Shown here: piece after piece, positions 53,811 to 61,281 of the stretch | How the letters are laid out: the number at the start of each line of letters is the position of its first letter | Position numbering within the stretch: position 1 is the first letter of the stretch | DNA from: Streptomyces venezuelae | GTDB taxonomy: Bacteria > Actinomycetota > Actinomycetes > Streptomycetales > Streptomycetaceae | Assembly: GCF_008642335.1 (NCBI RefSeq) | Contig: NZ_CP029191.1 | Location: 248,001-312,000 of the forward strand | Direction: 5' to 3' | Length of the DNA: 64,000 nucleotides | The notes under the pieces: model-generated | The model's input: only the letters and a program-made list of their open reading frames with translations | The model's database searches: none | What the model was told of the DNA's origin: nothing | Program-made: the position numbers and the translations under genes

Positions 53811-54251
53811 ATGCGTCGCACCCTCAAGGCCGTGGGAGCAGCCGCGGCGGCGGCCACCTGCGTCCTCGCCGCGACGGCAGGCACCGCGCAGGCCGAGGCC
53901 CCGAAGACGGAGAGCCTCTACGCACCGTCCGCCCTCGTGCTGACGGTCGGCCAGGGCGAGAACGCCGAGTCGGCGGCAGTGGAGCGCGCCGTGACGCTCA
54001 CCTGTGCGCCCCGTCCCGGGGGCACCCACCCGTCGGCGGCCGCGGCGTGCGCCGAACTCGCCAAGGTCAACGGGCAGTTCACCCAGCTCGTGAGCGCCTC
54101 GTCCGACGCCATCTGTACCAAGGAGTGGCGTCCGGTCACCGTGTCCGTCGCCGGTGTCTGGAACGGCAAGCACGTCCACTGGACCAGCACCTTCGCCAAC
54201 CAGTGCACGATGAAGGCGGGTCTCGGGGAGGGTGCAGCACTGACCTTCTGA
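53811..54251 (+). CDS. SSI-family secreted protease inhibitor
   Basis: A 146-residue exported protein with a signal peptide ending TAQA at about 28. Four cysteines C65, C80, C102 and C132 form the two SSI disulfides. In Streptomyces subtilisin inhibitor the reactive site is P1 Met in CPMVYDP; here the equivalent CTKEWRP gives P1 Lys104, so trypsin-like proteases are the likely targets. GVWNGKHVHWTSTFANQC matches the family's C-terminal strand. ATG preceded by AAGGAGAG. A hairpin follows. Confidence 0.93.
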   Translation: MRRTLKAVGAAAAAATCVLAATAGTAQAEAPKTESLYAPSALVLTVGQGENAESAAVERAVTLTCAPRPGGTHPSAAAACAELAKVNGQFTQLVSASSDAICTKEWRPVTVSVAGVWNGKHVHWTSTFANQCTMKAGLGEGAALTF

Positions 54252-54327
54252 CGGGATCACAGACCCTGACCACACTCAGGGGAAGTCCCGGTGACCTTTC
54301 GTGGGGGAAGGCTGCCGGGACGCGGGG

Positions 54328-54359
54328 CGGCCCCCGGTGTCGGGCGACACCGGGGGCCG
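54328..54359 (+). terminator. Hairpin terminator after the SSI gene
   Basis: CGGCCCCCGGTGTCG (54328-54342) pairs fully with 54345-54359 through a 2-base loop (about 15 bp stem). Followed by TAGTGTTT. Confidence 0.75.
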
Positions 54360-54404
54360 TAGTGTTTCCACCGGCACCCGGCCCGGCGACGTCGCGAGGA
54401 GTCC

Positions 54405-55157
54405 ATGGTGAACCGACCGCACCGAGCACAAGCGATGCCCGTCCCCTACGAGGGACTCCCCGGCGGCATCGGGGTCTCGCGGCTGACCGTGTACGACTGG
54501 CCGGCCACCGACGGCAGGCGCGGCGGAACTCCCCATCTCCACCTGACCTGTTCGGAGGGGTACGCGGTCACCGGTGGGAGCGGCGCCGTGCAGACCCTGA
54601 CCGCGGACGGTTTCCGGGAGACGCCCCTCTCCCCCGGTGCCCTGGTGTGGTTCACGCCCGGAACCATTCACCGCCTGGTCAACGACGGCGGACTGACCAT
54701 CAACGTCCTCATGCAGAACTGCGGGCTTCCCGAGGCCGGCGACGCCGTCCTGACGCTGCCTCCTGCGTTGCTCGCCGACCCCGAGACCTACCGCGCCGCC
54801 GTCGCCCTGCCCGCCGACGGAAGCGAGGCCGAACTGGCGGCCGCCGCCCGGCGCCGCCGTGACCTGGCCGTCGAGGGGTTCACCGCGCTCCGCGAGGCGA
54901 CCGAGGCGGGGGACCCGGAGCCGCTCGCCGCGTTCCACCGTGCGGCCGTCGCCCTGGTCCGGCCGCTGGCCGCGGCGTGGCGGGAGCGCTGGCAGGCGGG
55001 TGCGGCCGCCGCGGCGGAGGCGACCGGTGACCAGCTCGACCGGCTGGAGCGCGGCGACGCCGGCTATCTGGCGCGGGCGACGGTGCGGTCCGAACGGCCC
55101 GCGGTCCGGGGACGGTTCGGGATGTGCGGGCGGCTGGACGTCTACGACGTGGCGTGA
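54405..55157 (+). CDS. Cupin-domain protein
   Basis: A 250-residue protein with a cupin barrel in its first 110 residues: GTPHLHLTCSEGYAVTGGSGAVQTL (HxH...E metal motif) and SPGALVWFTPGTIHRLVNDGG. The C-terminal half is helical with acidic and Ala-rich repeats (DPEPLAAFHRAAVALVRPLAAAWRERW). No function assigned. ATG at 54405 is used; another is at 54435. Overlaps the convergent YunG-like gene by 16 bases. Confidence 0.8.
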   Translation: MVNRPHRAQAMPVPYEGLPGGIGVSRLTVYDWPATDGRRGGTPHLHLTCSEGYAVTGGSGAVQTLTADGFRETPLSPGALVWFTPGTIHRLVNDGGLTINVLMQNCGLPEAGDAVLTLPPALLADPETYRAAVALPADGSEAELAAAARRRRDLAVEGFTALREATEAGDPEPLAAFHRAAVALVRPLAAAWRERWQAGAAAAAEATGDQLDRLERGDAGYLARATVRSERPAVRGRFGMCGRLDVYDVA

Positions 55158-55564
55158 GCGGCCGCCACCGCCACGTTCCCGCCGCGTTCGGCGAGTCTGT
55201 GCAGCACGCGGCTGCGCAGCAGTTCGTACTCCTCGCGGCAGTGGCGGATCTCCGTCGGGCGGGTGACGGCGACGCCCTCGGTGAGGGTCTCGCCCGGCAG
55301 GAACTGGTTGCGGGTCAGGTCGATGTCGAAACCCGAGTCCAGCCGGTTCCACCAGTGGTATCCCGTGCGCACCCCGTCGACGTGGACCTCGGCGCATATC
55401 AGCTCGCCGCCGAGCAGGTCGTTCAGGACGAGCGCGGTGACGCCGCACTGGTCCCGCTCGGGGTTGCCCGGCAGCCAGGGCTCACCGGAACGGGGGTCGG
55501 CCGTGTCCGCTCCCCAACTGTCGTACAGCGCCGTCTCGATGTCCGTGAGTCGTAGTGGTGTCAT
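55142..55564 (-). CDS. YunG-family protein
   Basis: A 140-residue protein resembling YunG: PLRLTDIETALYDSWGADT, WLPGNPERDQCGVTALVLNDLLGGELI and HWWNRLDSGFDIDLTRNQF. Conserved Cys and His residues hint at a papain-like enzyme fold, but that is inference. Convergent with the cupin gene. Confidence 0.8.
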   Translation of the reverse strand: MTPLRLTDIETALYDSWGADTADPRSGEPWLPGNPERDQCGVTALVLNDLLGGELICAEVHVDGVRTGYHWWNRLDSGFDIDLTRNQFLPGETLTEGVAVTRPTEIRHCREEYELLRSRVLHRLAERGGNVAVAAAHATS

Positions 55565-55594
55565 GTCGGACACCCTCGCACCCGCCACTGACAA

Positions 55595-56824
55595 TCACGC
55601 GTCGTCCCTGGTCACGGCCGCCCGCACCACCCCACGCACGACCGCTTGCTCGATCGCCTCCGCGTCGTACCCCCGCGCCGCGAGCACTTCCCGCGTGTCC
55701 GCCCCCGCGTCCCGCACCTCGGCCCGCACCGGCGCCGGCGTGCGGGACAGGGAGACGGGCGAGGCGAGCCCGCGGTAGTCGCCGTCCTCGACGACGAGAC
55801 CGCGGTGGCGCACCTGGGGCGCGGTGAGCGCCTCGGCGACGTCGTGCACGGGCGAGGCCGGGATGCCGCATGCCGTGAGGAGCGCGGTGAGCTCGGCACG
55901 GGGGCGGGCCGTGATGACCTTCTCCAACTCGGCGCGCAGCTCCCGCTGGTGGCGTACGCGGTCCGGGTTGGTGCGGAAGCGCGGGTCCCTGGCCAGTTCG
56001 GGCACGTCCAGTACGTCGGTGAGCGCGCCGAACTGCCGGTCGTTGCCGACGGCGACGAAGAGCGGCCCGTCCGCCGCGGCGAAGGCGTCGTAGGGGGCGA
56101 TGCTGGGGTGCGCGGAGCCGGTGCGGCGCGGCACGGTGCCGTCGGCGAGCCACGACGCGGAGTGCGGGTGGAGGAGGCTGATCACGGTGTCCAGGAGTGT
56201 GCAGTCGACGAGTTGGCCGAGTCCGGAGCGGTGGCGTTCGTGCAGGGCCAGCAGGATGCCGGAGAAGGCGAGGATGCCGGTGACCTGGTCGACGACGGGC
56301 ACGCCGACGCGCAGCGGCGGTCCTTCCGCCTCCCCGTTGACGCTCATGAGGCCGCCGTAGGCCTGGAGGACCGCGTCGTATCCGGGCTGTCCGCCGAGGG
56401 GTCCGTCGGTGCCGAAGCCGGTGACGCGGCAGTGGACGAGGGCGGGGTACCGGCGGCGCAGTTCGTCGTCCGGGTAGCCCCACTTGGCGAGGGTGCCCGC
56501 CTTGAAGTTCTCCACGAGCACGTCGGTGCCGAGCAGCAGGGTGTCGAGGATGTCGCGCCCTTCGGGGACGGACAGGTCGACGACGATGTTCTTCTTGCCG
56601 CGGTTGAGGTTCCGGTAGTAGGCGGAGGTGTCGGGCGCGACGAACGGCGGGCCCCAGCCGCGGGTTTCGTCACCGGCGGGGGGTTCGACCTTGATGACGT
56701 CGGCTCCGTGGTCGGCGAGCAGCTGGGCGCAGTAGGGGCCCGCGAGGACGCGGGACAGGTCGAGCACCTTGACTCCGGCGAGGGCGCCGCCGTGCGCGCC
56801 GGGGCCGGTGGGCGGAGGGGTCAT
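55595..56824 (-). CDS. CaiB/BaiF-type CoA transferase (family III)
   Basis: A 409-residue family III CoA transferase. N-terminal GVKVLDLSRVLAGPYCAQLLADHGADVIKVEPPAGDETR contains the CoA-binding motif and D160-type catalytic Asp in PGYDAVLQAYGGLMS. It moves CoA between carboxylic acids. Two upstream in-frame ATGs exist; GGGAG before 56824 favours that start. It is divergent from the GNAT gene with an 80-base gap that holds a TTCGTATACG sequence. Confidence 0.93.
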   Translation of the reverse strand: MTPPPTGPGAHGGALAGVKVLDLSRVLAGPYCAQLLADHGADVIKVEPPAGDETRGWGPPFVAPDTSAYYRNLNRGKKNIVVDLSVPEGRDILDTLLLGTDVLVENFKAGTLAKWGYPDDELRRRYPALVHCRVTGFGTDGPLGGQPGYDAVLQAYGGLMSVNGEAEGPPLRVGVPVVDQVTGILAFSGILLALHERHRSGLGQLVDCTLLDTVISLLHPHSASWLADGTVPRRTGSAHPSIAPYDAFAAADGPLFVAVGNDRQFGALTDVLDVPELARDPRFRTNPDRVRHQRELRAELEKVITARPRAELTALLTACGIPASPVHDVAEALTAPQVRHRGLVVEDGDYRGLASPVSLSRTPAPVRAEVRDAGADTREVLAARGYDAEAIEQAVVRGVVRAAVTRDDA

Positions 56825-56904
56825 CAGCTGCTCCCAGTTCGGTCGGGTCCACATATTCGTATACGCGTGCGTCGTGGCGCGGTCCGGATCGGCACAATGC
56901 ATCC

Positions 56905-57405
56905 ATGATCCCCACCGAGATCCGCACGTCCCGACTCGACCTCGTCCCGCTGCGCGTCGAGCACGCCGACGAGATGGCCGCCGTGCTCGGCGACCCCGCG
57001 CTGCACGCGTTCATCGGCGGCGCACCCGACGACGTCGAGGCGCTGCGCGCCCGCTACCGGCGCATGCTCGCCGGCTCCCCCGACCCGGGCGTCTCCTGGT
57101 GCAACTGGGTGTTGCGGCTCCGCGCCGAGGAGGAAGCCGTCCTGGTCGGGACGGTGCAGGCGACGGTCACTCCGGACGATCTCGCGGAGATCGCCTGGGT
57201 GGTCGGGACGCCGTGGCAGGGGCGCGGTCTGGCGTCGGAGGCGGCCCGTGGCCTGGTGGAGTGGCTGGCGGGACGGCAGGTGCGTACGGTCGTCGCGCAC
57301 GTCCATCCCGACCACGCCGCGTCCGCGGCCGTGGCGAGGTCGGCGGGGCTCGCCGCCACCGAGGTGATCCAGGACGGCGAGATCCGCTGGGAGGCGAGGC
57401 TCTGA
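56905..57405 (+). CDS. GNAT-family N-acetyltransferase
   Basis: A 166-residue protein of the GNAT fold: IRTSRLDLVPLRVEHADEMAAVL, AWVVGTPWQGRGLASEAARGLVEWL (acetyl-CoA loop QGRGLAS) and VHPDHAASAAVARSAGL. Substrate unknown. It faces the TauD-like gene and shares its promoter region with the CoA transferase gene. Confidence 0.9.
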   Translation: MIPTEIRTSRLDLVPLRVEHADEMAAVLGDPALHAFIGGAPDDVEALRARYRRMLAGSPDPGVSWCNWVLRLRAEEEAVLVGTVQATVTPDDLAEIAWVVGTPWQGRGLASEAARGLVEWLAGRQVRTVVAHVHPDHAASAAVARSAGLAATEVIQDGEIRWEARL

Positions 57406-57446
57406 GCTCTGCCCCGCCCCTGTCCGCGGTCCGTCCTGCGCCCGGC

Positions 57447-58409
57447 TCAGTACGGCAGGTCGCCCGCGATCGCGACGCGCTCCGCGACCCGCCGGTGCGG
57501 GGCGTAGTCGTCGACGGCGTAGTGCTGCGTGGCGCGGTTGTCCCAGAAGGCGACGTCGCCCGCCTGCCAGTGGAACCGCACCTGGTACTCCGGCACGTGG
57601 GCCTGGCGCACGAGGTAACCGAGGAGCCGGTCGCTCTCCTCGCGGTCCATGCCGACGATGTGCGTGGTGAAGGACGTGTTCACGAAGAGCATGCGCCGCC
57701 CGGTCTCCGGGTGCGTGCGCACCACGGGATGGGTGACGGGCGGGAAGCGGTCCTGGAGCGGGGCGAGCCGGTCAGGGCCGTAGAAGCGGGCGAAGCCGGG
57801 GATGAAGTCGTGCACGGCACGGGCACCGTCGATGCGCGCCTTGACGGTGTCGGGCAGGTTGTCGTACGCCGCCGCCATGTCCGCCCACATGGTGTCGCCG
57901 CCGAACGGCGGCACCTCGTGCAGCTGCAACACGGCGCCCAGCGCGGGCCGTTCGCGGAAGGTGACGTCCGCGTGCCAGACGTTCTCGTACGTGGGTGTGG
58001 CGCTGCCGCCCTTGTCGAAGCGGACGACGTCGTCGGCGGAGCCGCGCGCGAGCAGCGGGTTGGTCTCGAGCTCGCCCCAGTTGAGGGCGAAGGCGCGCTG
58101 CTGCTCGGAGGTGATGCGGGCGCCGCGGAAGAAGAGGACCTTCCACTCCAGCAGGGCGCGGTTCAGCTCCTCGCGCAGGGCGGGCGTCAGCGGGCGGGCA
58201 AGGTCGACGCCGCGGATCTCGGCGCCGATGACGCGTCCCTGGGGGACGACGTCGAAGAGCTCGTAGGGGCGCTCCTGCCAGTCTTCGGGCACGCGGCGCA
58301 GGGTGCGGCGGCCCTCGTACATGCCGTCGGCGGGGACGCGAGCTTCGCGCAGGGGCGCGGTGGCTTCGTGCGGGGCCGTGGTGGCGGCGGGCCGGGGTGC
58401 GACAGTCAT
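57447..58409 (-). CDS. TauD/TfdA-family Fe(II)/2-oxoglutarate dioxygenase
   Basis: A 320-residue enzyme. The iron-binding triad is H146/D148 in NVWHADVTF and H296 in ATQHYAVDDY; R311 in HRRVAERVAI binds 2-oxoglutarate. Catalytic spacing matches TauD (H-to-Arg +15). The usual roles are desulfonation of taurine or cleavage of alkyl sulfates or aryloxyacids; the sulfur source is plausible but the substrate cannot be read. The gene has a long leader with a short reading frame and hairpins (58454-58551). Confidence 0.9.
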   Translation of the reverse strand: MTVAPRPAATTAPHEATAPLREARVPADGMYEGRRTLRRVPEDWQERPYELFDVVPQGRVIGAEIRGVDLARPLTPALREELNRALLEWKVLFFRGARITSEQQRAFALNWGELETNPLLARGSADDVVRFDKGGSATPTYENVWHADVTFRERPALGAVLQLHEVPPFGGDTMWADMAAAYDNLPDTVKARIDGARAVHDFIPGFARFYGPDRLAPLQDRFPPVTHPVVRTHPETGRRMLFVNTSFTTHIVGMDREESDRLLGYLVRQAHVPEYQVRFHWQAGDVAFWDNRATQHYAVDDYAPHRRVAERVAIAGDLPY

Positions 58410-58453
58410 CGGGTCTGATCCTTCTCATGCGAAAGCGGACGGGCGGGGTGGCG

Positions 58454-58531
58454 CGGAGCACGGCTCCGTACAGCTAGCGGCCCGATCGCTCGCACCCGCG
58501 CCGCCACGGGACGTTGAACGTCCGTGCGGCG
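58454..58531 (-). promoter_or_regulatory. Attenuator-like hairpins in the TauD leader
   Basis: An imperfect stem at 58499-58531 centred on the palindrome GGACGTTGAACGTCC (58509-58523) lies inside the leader frame. A second hairpin, CGGAGC-ACG-GCTCCG (58454-58468), begins 5 bases after the leader stop codon. Together with the leader peptide the arrangement looks like ribosome-mediated attenuation. Confidence 0.45.
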
Positions 58532-58551
58532 GCGGTCAGGTGCTGGATCAT
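58474..58551 (-). CDS. Putative leaderless 25-residue leader peptide for the TauD gene
   Basis: A promoter with TTGACC and CACAAT (17-base spacer) would start transcription near 58551-58553, at the second ATG of this frame, so the mRNA is probably leaderless. The peptide starts MIQHLTAAARTFNVP and has a single Cys in RRGCERSGR close to its end. Cys-bearing leaderless peptides precede many sulfur-assimilation genes in Streptomyces; this one lies 65 bases before the dioxygenase start. Coding is inferred from the layout rather than homology. Confidence 0.5.
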   Translation of the reverse strand: MIQHLTAAARTFNVPWRRGCERSGR

Positions 58552-58558
58552 GATCGTC

Positions 58559-58587
58559 ATTGTGGGGCGTCCACCCCCGCGGGTCAA
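58559..58587 (-). promoter_or_regulatory. HrdB-type promoter for leader peptide and TauD gene
   Basis: On the minus strand TTGACC at 58582-58587 and CACAAT at 58559-58564 are separated by 17 bases, a near-ideal vegetative promoter. Distance to the ATG at 58551 fits a leaderless start. Confidence 0.6.
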
Positions 58588-58594
58588 CCGTCCG

Positions 58595-59464
58595 CTACGG
58601 CTTGCGCAGCACTCCGCCGTACTCGTAGATCCCCTTGTTGGCGTCGGTCACGCCGAGGTAGGGCACGAGGTCGGGGTCGACCGGCTCCAGGGCGGGCTGG
58701 TCGGGGTCGGGGCGCCAGTCGACGAGGTTGACCACGCCGGGCTCCACGGGCTCGAGGCCTTCGAGGAGGACGTCGACCTCGGCGGGCGTGCGGGTCTGCC
58801 ACGGCACGCCGCCGCCGGCGATGTGCTCGGTCATCTTCGCGCCCCGCACCGGGTCCTGGCAGATGACCTGTGAGAAGCCGACGAAGCTGCCGGGCGCCGC
58901 GCGGTCGACGATGGTGCGCAGGATGCGGCGCGGGTCGTCGGCGTCGACGAGGTGGTGCCCGACGGAGAGGAAGAGCGTGGCGACCGGCTCGTCGAAGTCG
59001 ATGAGGCGCACCACGTCGGGGTGGTTCAGGATGGCGTCCTGGTCCCGCATGTCCCCCATGATGACCGTCGTGGAGGAGTCGTCGGCGAGCAGCGCGCGGC
59101 CGTGCGCGAGGACGATCGGGTCGATGTCCACGTAGACGACGCGGGCGTCGGGTGCGAAGCGCTGGGCGACCTGGTGGACGTTGTTGTCGGTGGGCAGGCC
59201 GCAGCCCATGTCGATGAACTGGCGGATGCCCTGCTCGCGCGTCAGGTGGCGGACCGCGCGGTAGAGGAACTGGCGGTTCTGCCGGCAGATGTCGACGACC
59301 TCGGGGAACGAGGGCACGGTGGAGAGGATGAACTTCCGGTCGATCTCGTAGTTGTCCTTGCCGCCCAGCATCCAGCCGTAGCCGCGTGCCGACGTCGGGA
59401 CGTCGTAGGGGATGGACGGGTTGGACGGCCCGGACACCGTCTCGGACTGGTTGTCACTCGCCAC
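58595..59464 (-). CDS. SAM-dependent methyltransferase, PF04672 (DUF574) family
   Basis: A 289-residue protein that begins with a GTG and carries family motifs SARGYGWMLGGKDNYEIDRKF, FIDMGCGLPTDNNVHQVAQ, VVYVDIDPIVLAHGRALL and ATLFLSVGHHL. PF04672 is a large actinomycete family of unknown substrate, often near regulators. It stands alone upstream of the TauD leader, whose promoter starts just beyond its stop codon. Confidence 0.9.
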   Translation of the reverse strand: MASDNQSETVSGPSNPSIPYDVPTSARGYGWMLGGKDNYEIDRKFILSTVPSFPEVVDICRQNRQFLYRAVRHLTREQGIRQFIDMGCGLPTDNNVHQVAQRFAPDARVVYVDIDPIVLAHGRALLADDSSTTVIMGDMRDQDAILNHPDVVRLIDFDEPVATLFLSVGHHLVDADDPRRILRTIVDRAAPGSFVGFSQVICQDPVRGAKMTEHIAGGGVPWQTRTPAEVDVLLEGLEPVEPGVVNLVDWRPDPDQPALEPVDPDLVPYLGVTDANKGIYEYGGVLRKP

Positions 59465-59738
59465 AGTGCGCTCTCCACCTCTCCCGCAGGATTCACGGAA
59501 CGTGTTCCTGGGCGCGACACTATCCGGTGATCCACGTTCGGGTGAATGAAGTACGGAAACTCAACGTCCTTGTGGGAGGCGTGGGTTGGCGGGGGTTCCT
59601 GGCCGCACCCCCGGGCCGGCCCGGGGCGGGTCCTGTGGTGTGCCTCACCCGCCGACCGTCCGGGCCCGTGCATGACGGATGATCGGGGGCAGAGCCATCC
59701 GCACCACCTGATCCGTACCACCCAGAGAGGACCTCCCC

Positions 59739-61142
59739 ATGGAAGACCGCTTCGACGTCGTCGTACTCGGAGCAGGACCCGGCGGCTATGTGGCCGCCAT
59801 CCGCGCCGCCCAGCTGGGCAAGCGGGTCGCGGTCGTCGAGGAGAAGTACTGGGGCGGTGTCTGCCTCAACGTCGGCTGCATCCCGACGAAGGCCCTGCTG
59901 CGCAACGCCGAGCTGGCCCACCTCTTCACCCACGAGCAGAAGACGTACGGCATCAAGGTCGACGGGCAGGTCTCCTTCGACTACGGCGAGGCGTTCAGCC
60001 GCAGCCGCACGGTCGCGGACGGCCGGGTCAAGGGCGTCCACTTCCTGATGAAGAAGAACGGCATCACGGAGTTCGACGGCCGGGGCACGTTCCTGGACGC
60101 GAACACGCTGCAGGTCGCGAAGTCCGACGGCACGACCGCCACGATCGGCTTCGAGAACTGCATCATCGCCACGGGCGCCACGCCCCGGCTGCTCCCCGGC
60201 ACGAGCCGCAGCGAGCGCGTGGTGACGTACGAGGAGCAGATCCTCGCCGACTCGCTGCCGCGCTCCATCGTGATCGCGGGCGCGGGTGCCATCGGCATCG
60301 AGTTCGCGTACGTCCTGCACAACTACGGCGTGAAGGTGACGATCGTCGAGTTCCTCGACCGGGTCGCGCCGCTGGAGGACGCGGACGTCTCCAAGGAGCT
60401 GGCGAAGCAGTACCGCAAGCTCGGCATCGACGTGATGACCTCGACGCGCGTCGAGTCGATCGACGAGTCCGGCGAGCAGGTCCGGGTCACGGTCACGGGC
60501 AAGGACGGCAAGCAGCAGGTCCTGGAGGCCGACAAGGTCCTCCAGGCGATCGGTTTCGCGCCGAACGTGTCCGGCTTCGGTCTGGAGGCGACGGGCGTGG
60601 CGCTCACCGAGCGCGGCGCCATCGAGGTCGACGGCCGCTGCCGTACGAACGTGCCGCACATCTACGCCATCGGCGACGTCACCGCGAAGCTGATGCTCGC
60701 GCACACCGCGGAGGCGATGGGTGTGGTGGCCGCGGAGACCCTCGCGGACGCCGAGACGATGGAGCTCGACTACCCGATGATCCCGCGCGCCACGTACTCG
60801 CAGCCGCAGATCGCCAGCTTCGGCTGGACGGAGGCGCAGGCCAAGGAGAAGGGCTTCGACGTCAAGGTCGCGAAGTTCCCGTTCCAGGCCAACGGCAAGG
60901 CGCACGGCCTGGGTGACACCGTCGGCTTCGTGAAGATCATCAGCGATGACACGCACGGCGAGATCATCGGTGCCCACCTGATCGGCCCCGACGTCACCGA
61001 GCTGCTGCCCGAGCTGACCCTGGCCCAGCAGTGGGACCTCACCGTCCACGAGGTGGCGCGCAACGTCCACGCGCACCCGACCCTCGGCGAGGCCGTCAAG
61101 GAAGCGGTGCACGGCCTGGCCGGGCACATGATCAACTTCTGA
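59739..61142 (+). CDS. lpdA: Dihydrolipoyl dehydrogenase
   Basis: A 467-residue flavoprotein with an AGAGAGGA ribosome site. FAD motif [18 protein letters not shown], redox disulfide C42/C47 in [16 protein letters not shown] motif [12 protein letters not shown], and the catalytic H446/E451 in HAHPTLGE. It reoxidises lipoamide of 2-oxo-acid dehydrogenase complexes; no E1/E2 genes adjoin it, as is common in Streptomyces. Upstream 270 bases hold GC-rich stem sequences but no clear regulator. Confidence 0.96.
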   Translation: MEDRFDVVVLGAGPGGYVAAIRAAQLGKRVAVVEEKYWGGVCLNVGCIPTKALLRNAELAHLFTHEQKTYGIKVDGQVSFDYGEAFSRSRTVADGRVKGVHFLMKKNGITEFDGRGTFLDANTLQVAKSDGTTATIGFENCIIATGATPRLLPGTSRSERVVTYEEQILADSLPRSIVIAGAGAIGIEFAYVLHNYGVKVTIVEFLDRVAPLEDADVSKELAKQYRKLGIDVMTSTRVESIDESGEQVRVTVTGKDGKQQVLEADKVLQAIGFAPNVSGFGLEATGVALTERGAIEVDGRCRTNVPHIYAIGDVTAKLMLAHTAEAMGVVAAETLADAETMELDYPMIPRATYSQPQIASFGWTEAQAKEKGFDVKVAKFPFQANGKAHGLGDTVGFVKIISDDTHGEIIGAHLIGPDVTELLPELTLAQQWDLTVHEVARNVHAHPTLGEAVKEAVHGLAGHMINF

Positions 61143-61281
61143 TCGGCCGTCGGTGCCACGGGCGCCCCGCCGCGGCACGAGTGGCCGGAAACGAGTCACT
61201 CGGGTGGCGGGGCCGCCCGCTCCGGTTGATCCTGGGCGGAACACGACTGTTTGCCTCGGGGGCGAGGAGAGGCAGTAGCCG

